Shown here: positions 1 through 8,138 of the stretch, piece by piece
Position numbering within the stretch: position 1 is the stretch's first letter
Layout: each line of letters opens with the position of its first letter
Assembly (NCBI RefSeq): GCF_040024445.1
Contig: NZ_CP157276.1
Span: forward strand, 5,394,001 to 5,458,000
Length of the DNA: 64,000 bases
From: Prescottella soli
Lineage (GTDB): Bacteria; Actinomycetota; Actinomycetes; Mycobacteriales; Mycobacteriaceae
Direction: 5' to 3'
Program-made: the position numbers and the translations under genes
Notes under the pieces: generated by a model
The model's input: only the letters and a program-made list of their open reading frames with translations
Told to the model about the DNA's origin: nothing
Database searches by the model: none

Positions 1-118
1 ACAGGTTGCGGCGTTCGGCGAGATCCGACGCGTTCGCCAGTTCCTCCGCGTCCGCGTCGTCGAGCACCCGGCCGGTGATGACCGGCATTTCGATGTCGTC
101 GTTCTTGATCTCAGACAT
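1..118 (-). CDS. Partial CDS, probable second ABC transporter permease (N-terminus only)
   Basis: Reading leftward, an ATG at 118-116 opens a frame that runs off the window edge, giving 39 residues (starts MSEIKNDDIEMPVITG). The start overlaps the stop of the upstream permease gene by 8 bp, the usual arrangement for translationally coupled dppB-dppC pairs. The visible part is a hydrophilic, acidic N-terminal tail without a membrane segment, which fits the cytoplasmic leader of DppC/OppC-type permeases but is not diagnostic. The call therefore rests on gene order and overlap, not on a seen domain. Confidence 0.5.
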   Translation of the reverse strand, partial: MSEIKNDDIEMPVITGRVLDDADAEELANASDLAERRNL

Positions 119-1064
119 GGGCTCGTCGGCTCCTTGGGTCGAGGTATCCGTAGGCGATGTCGATGACGCCGTTGGCCACCACGTAGATCACGGCGATCAC
201 CAGAACCGCACCCTGCACCATCGGCATGTCACCCTGTTGGGCCGCACGCACGATCAGCGAGCCCATGCCCGGCAACGAGAACAGCGTCTCGACGATTACG
301 GTGCTGCCGATCATCGACCCGAGCACGATGCCGAGCATCGTGATGAGCGAGAACGACGACGGCCGCAGAGCGTCGCTCAGCAGCAGCCGCGCATTCGACA
401 TGCCCTTCGCCTTCGCGACGAGGATGAAGTTCTCCTTCAACGTCATCACCAGGTCGCTGCGCAGGATGCGGATGAACATCGCCATCTCGAGGAGACTGAT
501 CGTGATCGCCGGCAGGACCGCGTGGTGGAGGTTCTCGCCGAGCCCCTCGGACACCCGCACCCACTGCGAACGTGGGAACCAGCCGAGGTAGTTGACCATC
601 ACCATGATCAGCAGCAGACCCGACAGGAAGCTCGGGATCGACAGCACACCGAACGTGCATGCGCTGATCGCACGGTCGATCCACCCGCCCTGATGGCGGG
701 CCGAGTACATCGCCAGCGGCACCGCCACGACGATCGCGATGAGCAGTCCCATCACGGCCAGCTGGATGCTGACCGGCAAAGCGGCACCGATGCTTTCGGT
801 CACCGGTCCCTGCGGTGGCACCATCGAATTGCCGAGGTCGCCCTGCAGTGCGCCGGACAGCCAGTCCCAGTATCGAGTCAGGAAGGGGTCGTTCAGCCCC
901 ATGTCCTGCCGCGCCTGCGCGTACTCCCCGGGTGTGCGCCCCTCGCCCAACATCGCAACGGAGGGGTCACCCGGGATGAGTGACACGAGCGCGAACGTTC
1001 CGAGACTGACGATGAAGAGCACGACGATCAACTCGACGATCTTATTGATCACTGTTCGCGCCAT
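111..1064 (-). CDS. ABC transporter permease, DppB/OppB (peptide/nickel) family
   Basis: A 317-residue inner-membrane protein. It begins MARTVINKIVELIVVLFIVS with a long first membrane helix followed by the family-typical LIPGDPSVAMLGEG loop. Several further helices follow, and near residue 200 comes a stretch (LKENFILVAKAKGMSNARLL) that matches the EAA loop, which docks on the ATPase subunits. The length is normal for DppB. It lies 66 bp downstream of a solute-binding lipoprotein gene and overlaps the next gene by 8 bp, so binding protein and permeases form one leftward operon. The substrate is unknown; steroid-type thiolase and dehydrogenase genes upstream in the same unit suggest a metabolite handled by that pathway. 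Confidence 0.9.
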   Translation of the reverse strand: MARTVINKIVELIVVLFIVSLGTFALVSLIPGDPSVAMLGEGRTPGEYAQARQDMGLNDPFLTRYWDWLSGALQGDLGNSMVPPQGPVTESIGAALPVSIQLAVMGLLIAIVVAVPLAMYSARHQGGWIDRAISACTFGVLSIPSFLSGLLLIMVMVNYLGWFPRSQWVRVSEGLGENLHHAVLPAITISLLEMAMFIRILRSDLVMTLKENFILVAKAKGMSNARLLLSDALRPSSFSLITMLGIVLGSMIGSTVIVETLFSLPGMGSLIVRAAQQGDMPMVQGAVLVIAVIYVVANGVIDIAYGYLDPRSRRAHV

Positions 1065-1130
1065 CGCGTCACCGCCTCCTTCCTGTGTTCATGGGGCGCC
1101 CCGAATCCGCGTGATGCCATGTATCCGCCT

Positions 1131-2741
1131 CTAGGACGCGGATTTGGAAGAGAGCCAGGCATTTCCGAACAGCATGATCCCGTCCGCACTGGGGGTGATC
1201 CCGTGCGTATTCGTGCTCCACGGGATGAAGTACTTGCCCGCCCCCGCGACCGCCATTGGGTTCGTCGCGTTCACGACGGTCTGGATGTCCTCGAGGACTT
1301 TACGGCGGTCGTCATCCGTCGCTGCGGTCTGTAGCTTGCCGAGCAGTGCGTCCATCTCCGGGTTCTCGTAGCCGAGCACGTTCGACGTCGACGTGCTTGC
1401 GAGGCTGCCGTACATGCGCATGAACGGCGACTCGTCGAGCACGTTGAATCCCGACTCGCCGAGATCAAAGTCGTGCTGCACGTATGTCATCTTGACCAGG
1501 TCGTTGATGTTCGAGTTGTAGACGATGTCGACGGTGAACCCGACCGCCTGCAGCATCGACTGGACGGCGAGTGCCCTGCGCTGTGCTCCCGGCTCGTTCA
1601 GGCCAGCGTAAGTCAGCTTGCCCTCGTAGCCGTCGGCCTTGGCCTCGGCGAGCAGCTTCTTCGCGGTCTCCGGGTCGTAGCCGGTGCCCGCAACGTCGCC
1701 GTGCCACTGCGACCAGGACTGGAACATGTCGCTGCTTGGCATCCCGAAGCCGCCCTCGCCGCGTTCGTTGAATGTCTCCGGGTTGAACGCCGCGACGATC
1801 GCCTTCCGCACGCGCGGATCGGATGCGGCCCGGCCCTCGCGCTGGTTCAGGAGCTGCAGGCTGCCCATGTTGACGGTGTAGACGTAGCCGACGTCGCCGG
1901 CCTCGAGGGCGTTGTGCACCTCCTCAGCCCCGCGCAGGTAAGCGGCCTGGATCCCACCGGTGTGCAGCGCGTCCAGCTTGGCCTGCTCGCCGACGATCGC
2001 CGGGAAACGCAGCTTCTCCAGGTGCGGCTTCCCGTTCCAGTAGCCGGGGTTCGCGGCGAGCACCAGTTCGTCCTGGGAGGCGAACTTCTCCACCGTGAAG
2101 GGGCCGGCGCCGACCGCGGTGAACTTCCCGCTCGCCATCGACGACGGCGCCACGATCATGCCCGGACCGGTGGTGAACAGGATCGGGAACTCGTTCCACG
2201 CCTGCTTCAGCGTGAACACCACCGTGGCCGGATCGGGCGACGCGACGTCGGCGACGGTGGCCTTCCATACCTGGGTGTGGGTGCCCTTCTTCTCCAGATA
2301 GTGGTTGATGCTCCACTGCACCGCCGCGGCGTCGACCGGAGTGCCGTCGCTGAACTTCGCTCCCTCGCGCAGCTTCAGCGTCCAGACGGTGTTGTCGCCG
2401 TTGGCCTTCAGTGCCTGAGCGAGCTGCGGCTGGTACTGCTTCGACTGCGGGTCGTAGCGCATCAACAGGTCGTAGATCGCCGCCATCTCGCTGCCGCCGG
2501 TCGCGCCGCCGTCCTGACGGTCCGCCGGATCCAGGCTGCTGACACCGTTGTACGTCGCATAGGACAGCGTGCCGCCCGACGTCGGATCACCACCGTCGGT
2601 CTGGTCGCCGACCAGACCGGTCGTGACCTCGGAGGCGTCGGTCGCCGTACCCGAACCTCCCGCGCACCCGGCCAGCAACACAGTCGCGGCAGTTAACGCC
2701 GTGAACACGGCCCCTACTCGAGCGAGAGACGATCGCTTCAT
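1131..2741 (-). CDS. ABC transporter solute-binding lipoprotein, SBP_bac_5 family
   Basis: A 536-residue extracytoplasmic receptor for the adjacent DppB-type permease. Residues 1-25 form a lipoprotein signal peptide ending in a lipobox (LLAGC, Cys26 the lipidation site). The mature protein has the features of peptide/opine/nickel binding proteins: an early TLSYATYNGVSSLDP segment, a WTLKLREGAKFSDGTPVDA block near residue 120, and a C-terminal region on imports of oligopeptide type. It sits 42 bp downstream of the HSD10-like dehydrogenase gene in the same direction. The family binds many ligands besides peptides, so the substrate cannot be read from sequence. Confidence 0.92.
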   Translation of the reverse strand: MKRSSLARVGAVFTALTAATVLLAGCAGGSGTATDASEVTTGLVGDQTDGGDPTSGGTLSYATYNGVSSLDPADRQDGGATGGSEMAAIYDLLMRYDPQSKQYQPQLAQALKANGDNTVWTLKLREGAKFSDGTPVDAAAVQWSINHYLEKKGTHTQVWKATVADVASPDPATVVFTLKQAWNEFPILFTTGPGMIVAPSSMASGKFTAVGAGPFTVEKFASQDELVLAANPGYWNGKPHLEKLRFPAIVGEQAKLDALHTGGIQAAYLRGAEEVHNALEAGDVGYVYTVNMGSLQLLNQREGRAASDPRVRKAIVAAFNPETFNERGEGGFGMPSSDMFQSWSQWHGDVAGTGYDPETAKKLLAEAKADGYEGKLTYAGLNEPGAQRRALAVQSMLQAVGFTVDIVYNSNINDLVKMTYVQHDFDLGESGFNVLDESPFMRMYGSLASTSTSNVLGYENPEMDALLGKLQTAATDDDRRKVLEDIQTVVNATNPMAVAGAGKYFIPWSTNTHGITPSADGIMLFGNAWLSSKSAS

Positions 2742-2783
2742 ATCAAACCTTCCTTCGCGAGAGCCTTTGCGGGTTGATGCGGT

Positions 2784-3548
2784 CTACCGGGGCGCCATAC
2801 GGATTCCGCCGTCCAGGCGGATGGTCTCCCCGTTGAGGTAGCGATTCTCGATGATCGACGTTGCCAGCTGACCGAATTCGTCGGGTCGGCCCAGACGCGA
2901 CGGGTTGGGTACGGTGGCTTCAATCCGTGACCGCATGTCCGCGGGCATCGTCGCCAACAGGGGAGTGTCCATGATCCCGGGGGCGATGGTGCAGACGCGG
3001 ATCCGGGTGTTTGCCAGATCGCGTGCTGCGGTGAGTGTCATGCCCACGATTCCTGCCTTGGCTGCCGTGTAGTTGACTTGACCGATCTGACCCTCGAATG
3101 CAGCCACCGATGCGGTCAGTACGATCGCACCGCGTTCACCGTCGATCTCGTCGAGTCGTGCCATTCGTTCAGCTGCCAGCCGGAGCACGTTGAAGGAACC
3201 GACCAAGTTGACCTGAATCACGCGTTCAAAGTCTTCGATTCGGCCAGGTTTGCCGTCGCGGCCGAGAACCCGAACGCTTCGCCCAATGCCGGCGCAGTGG
3301 ACAAGAGCTCGCAGACCTCCGTTGTCGCTCGCTTCATCGAGAGCCGTAGCGAGTTCTGAAGAGTTGGTGATATCGGCCGGCGCGAACCGCGCTGACGGTC
3401 CGAGTTCCTGCGCGACTGCCAGACCCGCGGAGGTGGGAAGGTCAATGATGGTGACGTGCGCGCCAGCGTCGATGAGTCGCTTCGCAGTTGCCAGCCCCAG
3501 CCCTGATGCGCCGCCGGTGACAGCAGCGGAAACGCCATGGAGGTCCAA
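2784..3548 (-). CDS. HSD10-like short-chain dehydrogenase (3-hydroxyacyl-CoA dehydrogenase type II family)
   Basis: A 254-residue NAD-dependent SDR. It has the TGGASGLG cofactor motif at about residues 10-17, an aspartate after the second strand (IIDLP, NAD preference), and the YTAAK catalytic Tyr/Lys pair. The C-terminal part, with APGIMDTPLL, NPSRLGRPDEF and NGETIRLDGGIRM, closely recalls human HSD17B10 and bacterial 2-methyl-3-hydroxybutyryl-CoA dehydrogenases. The likely reaction is oxidation of a 3-hydroxyacyl-CoA in beta-oxidation. I chose a TTG start at 3548 because a GAAAGG ribosome site lies 8 bases upstream and because an ATG at 3641 would run into the thiolase gene. It lies 46 bp after the thiolase. 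Confidence 0.85.
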   Translation of the reverse strand: MDLHGVSAAVTGGASGLGLATAKRLIDAGAHVTIIDLPTSAGLAVAQELGPSARFAPADITNSSELATALDEASDNGGLRALVHCAGIGRSVRVLGRDGKPGRIEDFERVIQVNLVGSFNVLRLAAERMARLDEIDGERGAIVLTASVAAFEGQIGQVNYTAAKAGIVGMTLTAARDLANTRIRVCTIAPGIMDTPLLATMPADMRSRIEATVPNPSRLGRPDEFGQLATSIIENRYLNGETIRLDGGIRMAPR

Positions 3549-3594
3549 GTTCTTAGCCTTTCGGATGAGGGGAGTCGGTCGGGGAATTCGTCTG

Positions 3595-4728
3595 TCATAG
3601 CAGTTCGAAAATGGTGGCGTTTGCCATGCCACCGGCCTCACACATCGTCTGGAGCCCGTAGCGAATATTGTTGTCGCGCATGTGATGAATGAGCCGGGTG
3701 GTCAGGATTGCGCCCGATCCGCCCAGTGGGTGCCCGACCGCGATCGCTCCGCCGAGTGGATTCACGTGTGCCTCGTTCGCCCCGGTCTCCGCGAGCCACG
3801 CGAGTGGAACTGGTGCGAAGGCTTCATTGACTTCGAACGCACCGATATCCGAGATGGAGAGACCAGATCGGGCAAGTGCCTTTGCGGTGGCGCCGATTGG
3901 TCCAGTCAGCATCATGACGGGATCGTCAGCTGCCAGAGCGACGGTGTGTATGCGCACGATGGGATCGAGACCCTGGGCGCATGCTGTTTCGCTACTGGTG
4001 ACAAGTAGAGCGGCGGCTCCATCGGAGATCTGGGAGGAGTTGCCTGCGTGGATGACACCGTCTGGGGCGAAGGCTGGCCGGATGCCTGCGAGTGTCTCCA
4101 TCGTGCTTGTCCGGCGGATTCCCTCGTCCATGGCGAGTCCGCCTGGGAGCGAAGCTATCTGGTGATCGAATGCTCCGCTGTCGATCGCGACGGCAGCGAG
4201 TTCGTGAGACCGAAGTGAGTACTCGTCGAGCTGATGCCGAGTGAGTCCCCATCGTTCGGCCATCATCTCGGCTGCGAGACCTTGGTGAAATCCAGCGACC
4301 TCGTATCTGTCGAGGACGCTCGGCGGGTTCGCAGTGCTGTTTGGAGATCCGGCGGACGCGGGTACCCGGCTCATCGATTCGACGCCACCCGCGATGACGA
4401 AGTCCTCATGTCCGGCAATGACAGTTGCGGCTGCAAATGCCAGCGCCTGTTGGCTCGATCCGCAGGCACGGTTGATCGTTGTACCAGGAACTGATTCAGG
4501 CCATCCCGCTGCAAGTGCGGAGGTGCGGGCGATGTTCCCTGCCTGGTCCCCAGCTTGGACGACGCATCCCCAGATGACGTCGCCGACCTCCTCGGGGGCG
4601 ACGCCAGTCCTACTGCTGAGTGCTTGCAGCACGTGGGCTGACAGGTCCGCGGGATGGATGTGGGAGAGGGAACCGCCCCGCTTGCCGATAGGGCTACGAA
4701 CGGCATCGACGATCACAGCGTCGGTCAT
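3595..4728 (-). CDS. Acetyl-CoA acyltransferase (thiolase), FadA5/FadA6-like
   Basis: A 377-residue thiolase, normal family length. The nucleophilic cysteine is Cys89 in NRACGSSQQA. The C-terminal half carries the GGAIAVGHPLGGSGA histidine motif and the second cysteine in CEAGGMANATI. It would cleave a 3-ketoacyl-CoA to acetyl-CoA or propionyl-CoA plus a shortened acyl-CoA. Neighbours of steroid-catabolic type suggest a sterol or bile-acid side-chain substrate, as for mycobacterial FadA5, but general fatty acid oxidation is possible. It is the first gene of the leftward unit with the dehydrogenase and ABC importer. Its codons are less GC-biased than those of the P450 operon to its right. Confidence 0.88.
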   Translation of the reverse strand: MTDAVIVDAVRSPIGKRGGSLSHIHPADLSAHVLQALSSRTGVAPEEVGDVIWGCVVQAGDQAGNIARTSALAAGWPESVPGTTINRACGSSQQALAFAAATVIAGHEDFVIAGGVESMSRVPASAGSPNSTANPPSVLDRYEVAGFHQGLAAEMMAERWGLTRHQLDEYSLRSHELAAVAIDSGAFDHQIASLPGGLAMDEGIRRTSTMETLAGIRPAFAPDGVIHAGNSSQISDGAAALLVTSSETACAQGLDPIVRIHTVALAADDPVMMLTGPIGATAKALARSGLSISDIGAFEVNEAFAPVPLAWLAETGANEAHVNPLGGAIAVGHPLGGSGAILTTRLIHHMRDNNIRYGLQTMCEAGGMANATIFELL

Positions 4729-5076
4729 GCTTCGCTCCTTCTTTCGCTAACAATTGGCCCTCGCCGGTCCGGCGGTTCGCCAGTTCTCTTTGGTCGCTTC
4801 CTCGGCTGCGCTCAGGCGGCAAGCTGCGGTTCACTGGGGCTGCTGTACAGATGTCGTCGATCGTCGACAGGGAACGTCTGGGTGTTCGGTATTCCGCAGC
4901 TAGCTGTAAAGGCGCAAGAACACAACGTCTTTCGTTGAATTACCCTCAGGCAACGGTCGTTGAGACCAGTGGAGATCACCTTGCCGGATCGCCGTCAGAT
5001 TCTTGTGCCGGGTCAGCCGGACGGCCGGCCACTCGGCATGTTGCTGGCCACGGCCGGCGACTGACTGCGTGCACCC

Positions 5077-5094
5077 GAGTGATTCACATCACTC
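5077..5094. promoter_or_regulatory. Perfect inverted repeat with CRP/GlxR-like core
   Basis: GAGTGAT-TCAC-ATCACTC is a perfect 7-4-7 inverted repeat. It contains GTGA-N6-TCAC at 5079-5092, the core of cAMP-receptor-protein (CRP/GlxR) sites, whose full consensus is TGTGA-N6-TCACA. The outermost base on each side deviates. It lies about 350 bp from the thiolase start and 530 bp from the FadE start. Confidence 0.5.
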
Positions 5095-5189
5095 AAGTTA
5101 CGTGTCAGTCATTAATATAACAACCCCTTGGGCGTGACGGCCTGCATGCAGGCTGCGCGTGTCGAGGAATGCCGTAATCGCTTATGCCT

Positions 5190-5331
5190 GAGCCTGGTCC
5201 CTTCGATGGCTGGCCCGATCCTTGAAGTTGCACGTCGGAGGCTGGACCAGCGCTACCCACTTGCGGGCACACTAACGTGTCTGCATACTACGAAACTGTG
5301 AGCGCTGGTCCTTCTGCTCAGGCTGGACCAG
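5190..5331. repeat. Two CTGGTCC...GGACCAG inverted-repeat pairs
   Basis: CTGGTCC occurs at 5194-5200 and 5305-5311, and GGCTGGACCAG at 5240-5250 and 5321-5331. Each CTGGTCC is followed by an inverted partner GGACCAG, with a long spacer in the first pair and 13 bases in the second. This looks like repeated binding sites for one regulator in the divergent promoter region. Confidence 0.5.
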
Positions 5332-5623
5332 GGATGCATGCCGGAGTCGGGAAGGATTCGCCCCGCGCTACCTCATTGGCGGACATCTCAGGCAGCAAAC
5401 GAAAAGCTCATACACAACTGTTCTGCGGAACCTCGCCCCGACCAGGAAGGGACTCAGCGCAACACCGCGCACTGACTGACGTGGCAGCGGCACTGTAGAG
5501 CTTCCACTCTCTGATGGCTTCGCATTCGTCGTTCTGGGATTCTGACGTTCGATTCTGATCGAAAGTTGCTACTCTCAAACAGATTCCACTGATCTATAGC
5601 AGATTTTCATACAGGAGGATCAC

Positions 5624-7858
5624 ATGGCTCTTGCGCTCGATGAAGACCAGCGCGCGCTATCCGAGGCCGCAGCGGCGTTTGCCCTGAGGAATGCGCCTAT
5701 CGAACAGACGCGCAACAGCCTTGATGACTACAGTTCGGGCAAATGTCCAGGCGAGCTGTGGAGTGCCCTCTTGCGGCAGGGGTTTCATCGGATGCACCTC
5801 CCAGTCGCGTACGGTGGCGATGAGTGCGGATTGCCGGCCCTCGCGGTGGTAGTCGAGCAGTTCGGGCGTTCGCTGCTTCCGGGCCCGTATCTTCCGACCG
5901 TGCTTGGGGGCGTTGTTGCCGCGACGGCGAAGGATGGTGCGGCAGAGCTACTCGCAGCGTTCGCTGGCGGAGCGACCGGTGCTCTTGTGATTGCAGAAGG
6001 CCTGATCGCGACGCCACAGGCGGACGGGTGGACGGTTGACGGCGTCTCGGCTCCAACGCTGGGTCTGCCAGGAGCGGATCGTATCGTTGTGCGGGCGGAG
6101 ATCGATGGACGGGCCGGGGAGTATGTCTGGTTTCACCTCGATGCTCGCAGCGAATTCGCCGCGGTGACGGTTCGCGCATCCGATGCACTCGATCTGACGA
6201 GATCGGTTGGGCGACTCGAATTGCATGCCCTCGAGGTGCCGCATGAGCAAGTGTTGAATGGCGTCGACAAAGATCGAGCCGATTTGTCGGTAGCGGCGCT
6301 GCTGTCCGCGGAGTCGGTCGGGATCTCCGGCTGGTGCCTTCAGACGGCAGTCGAATACATCAAGACACGTCACCAGTTCGGACGTTCGGTGGGCAGTTTC
6401 CAGGCGGTCCAACACAAGGCATCAATGATGCTTGTGCGCGACGAGGTGTCCTGCGCGGCGGCTTGGGACGCGTCCCGCGCCGAGTTTCACAACGCAGATC
6501 AGCAGCGCTTGGCGGCTGCACACGCTGCACTAACTGCGTTGCCCGCAGGTGTTGACCAGGCACTTGATTGCATCAGCCTTCTTGGCGGTATCGGGTTCAC
6601 CTGGGAGCATGACGCACACCTGTTCTGGAGGCGCGCGATCAGCATCGCGGCAGCGGCTGGCGCTGAAGATTCATGGGCCGGACGTCTCGGCGAAGCGGCA
6701 CTGATGACTGAGCGGGATTTCACCTTTGTGGAGGCGACTACGCTTCCTGACTTGCGCAGTCGCGTTGGTGCAGTGATCGACGAGGTCCTCGCCCTCCCCG
6801 ACGATGAGAAGCCCTCGACCGGATGGGCGCCGGCGCGCGGTGGTGCGCGCCGCGCCCGGCTGGCAGCGGCGGGACTAACGGCTCCGCACTACCCGGAGCC
6901 ATTCGGTCTCGACGCGGGGCCTCGGGAGCAGGCGGTGATCGCCGACGAATTCGGCCGGCGTGGACTCTCGCAGCCTGACATGGGCATTGCTGAATGGGTG
7001 TTGCCTACACTTGTCGCGTATGGGAGTGAGGAACAGCAGCAGAGGTTCATTCCCTCCACGCTTCGCGGCGAGATCGTCTGGTGCCAGCTATTCTCCGAGC
7101 CCGGAGCGGGTTCGGACCTCGCAGGGTTGTCGACACGGGCGCGGAAGGTCGACGGCGGATGGGAACTCAGCGGGCAGAAAGTATGGAACTCTCAGGCCAA
7201 CGAGGCTGACTGGGGAGTGTGCCTTGCCCGCACCAATCCGGATGTCCCGAAGCACGCGGGCCTCACATACTTCCTGATCGACATGCGTTCGCAAGGTGTC
7301 GACGTACGTCCACTTCGTCAGGCGACCGGAGTATGGGAGTTCAACGAAGTGTTCCTTGACTCGGTGTTCGTGCCGGATGAATGTGTGGTGGCAGATCCCG
7401 GCGAAGGTTGGAACCTTGCTGTCGCTACGCTGGCAAACGAACGTTTGAAGATGGGTTCGGCCAAACTGGGGCACGGATCTGGCAACATGGTCAGGCGATT
7501 GATTGAGCGTGGAGAGCATGCGTGCAGCCGTGGAGAGGCGGTTCGGGTGCTCGGGCGCAACACGGCGCGCGAACAATCTGTCGCAGCGTTGAACCTTCGC
7601 AACGTGATCCGTCGACTGAATGGGATCGACGACCCCACTGGCGGCGGAAACAGCGTCCAAAAGGTCTTCCACGCCATCGCTCAGCGCGAAGGTTCACGCT
7701 CGATCGTTTCTCTCCTGGGGCCGGTGGGATGTATCGGCAGCCCTGAACAGCCATACGTGCGCGATTATCTTGGTGTTCCCGCTGTCCTATTCGGTGGTGG
7801 CACAATTGAAATCCAACTTAATGTGATTGCGCAGCGTGTTCTTGGCCTGCCGCGTTAA
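5624..7858 (+). CDS. Double-domain acyl-CoA dehydrogenase, FadE34-like
   Basis: A 744-residue flavoprotein made of two fused acyl-CoA dehydrogenase domains, about residues 1-365 and 370-744. The first contains YIKTRHQFGRSVGSFQAVQH and LLGGIGFTWEHDAHLFWRRA. The second contains SEPGAGSDLAG, the GWELSGQKVWNS loop and a C-terminal FGGGTIEIQLNVIAQRVLG. Length and layout match FadE34-type enzymes of cholesterol and bile-acid side-chain oxidation, where one chain replaces the usual heterodimer. It would introduce an alpha-beta double bond into a side-chain CoA thioester. The start is fixed by an AGGAGG ribosome site seven bases upstream. Codon use is less GC-biased than in the P450 operon that follows. 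Confidence 0.87.
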   Translation: MALALDEDQRALSEAAAAFALRNAPIEQTRNSLDDYSSGKCPGELWSALLRQGFHRMHLPVAYGGDECGLPALAVVVEQFGRSLLPGPYLPTVLGGVVAATAKDGAAELLAAFAGGATGALVIAEGLIATPQADGWTVDGVSAPTLGLPGADRIVVRAEIDGRAGEYVWFHLDARSEFAAVTVRASDALDLTRSVGRLELHALEVPHEQVLNGVDKDRADLSVAALLSAESVGISGWCLQTAVEYIKTRHQFGRSVGSFQAVQHKASMMLVRDEVSCAAAWDASRAEFHNADQQRLAAAHAALTALPAGVDQALDCISLLGGIGFTWEHDAHLFWRRAISIAAAAGAEDSWAGRLGEAALMTERDFTFVEATTLPDLRSRVGAVIDEVLALPDDEKPSTGWAPARGGARRARLAAAGLTAPHYPEPFGLDAGPREQAVIADEFGRRGLSQPDMGIAEWVLPTLVAYGSEEQQQRFIPSTLRGEIVWCQLFSEPGAGSDLAGLSTRARKVDGGWELSGQKVWNSQANEADWGVCLARTNPDVPKHAGLTYFLIDMRSQGVDVRPLRQATGVWEFNEVFLDSVFVPDECVVADPGEGWNLAVATLANERLKMGSAKLGHGSGNMVRRLIERGEHACSRGEAVRVLGRNTAREQSVAALNLRNVIRRLNGIDDPTGGGNSVQKVFHAIAQREGSRSIVSLLGPVGCIGSPEQPYVRDYLGVPAVLFGGGTIEIQLNVIAQRVLGLPR

Positions 7859-8138
7859 ACTACTGACGTACGGTCGGTGCAAAAATCGAGGGAGTTTCTA
7901 ACCGGCATACTGTATGGAGCTCCGGGTTCCGGGGGAACGTCCGGTTCGGGCGCCATTGATTTGTCGGGGATTCTTCCTGGTGCTCACCATATTGTCATAG
8001 CGTGCCTTGAATCAAATGTGGTGTGTGCCGCTAATCGTTTGATTCCACGAATCGACGGCCAGTAGGAGTCCTTGACCCGAGCCGCGCTCTGTCCTCATCG
8101 CATGACTGCCCTCGCCGAGAGCATGGAAGGAACCTTCA
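7859..8138. other. Intergenic region between FadE and P450 genes with several palindromes
   Basis: No gene is visible in these 280 bp. It contains an 18-bp operator-like sequence at 7862-7879 shared with the IclR promoter, a CATAC-T-GTATG palindrome at 7906-7916, GTTCC-GGG-GGAAC at 7926-7938, and a long-range inverted repeat GAATCAAA (8009-8016) / TTTGATTC (8038-8045). A GGAAGGA ribosome site at 8125-8131 serves the P450 gene. A separate promoter for the P450 operon is therefore likely here. Confidence 0.6.
7862..7879 (+). promoter_or_regulatory. Operator-like sequence shared with the IclR gene promoter
   Basis: ACTGACGTACGGTCGGTG is an imperfect 6-5-6 inverted repeat right after the FadE stop codon. 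It matches 16 of 18 bases of the perfect palindrome upstream of the IclR gene at 21076-21093, so the same regulator probably binds both. Confidence 0.55.

Larger units (their letters stand above)
4729..5623. other. Divergent intergenic region, 895 bp, no convincing gene
   Basis: The thiolase unit runs left and the FadE unit runs right from this gap. The open frames inside lack family motifs and ribosome sites, so I see no gene. It does hold several operator-like elements, listed separately: a GTGA-N6-TCAC site near 5080, and two pairs of CTGGTCC/GGACCAG inverted repeats between 5190 and 5331. A single TAACGTGT copy lies at 5273-5280 and an ACTGACGTG half-site at 5475-5483. An AT-rich stretch with TATAAC lies at 5111-5121. 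The size and density of sites suggest control of both flanking operons. Confidence 0.6.
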
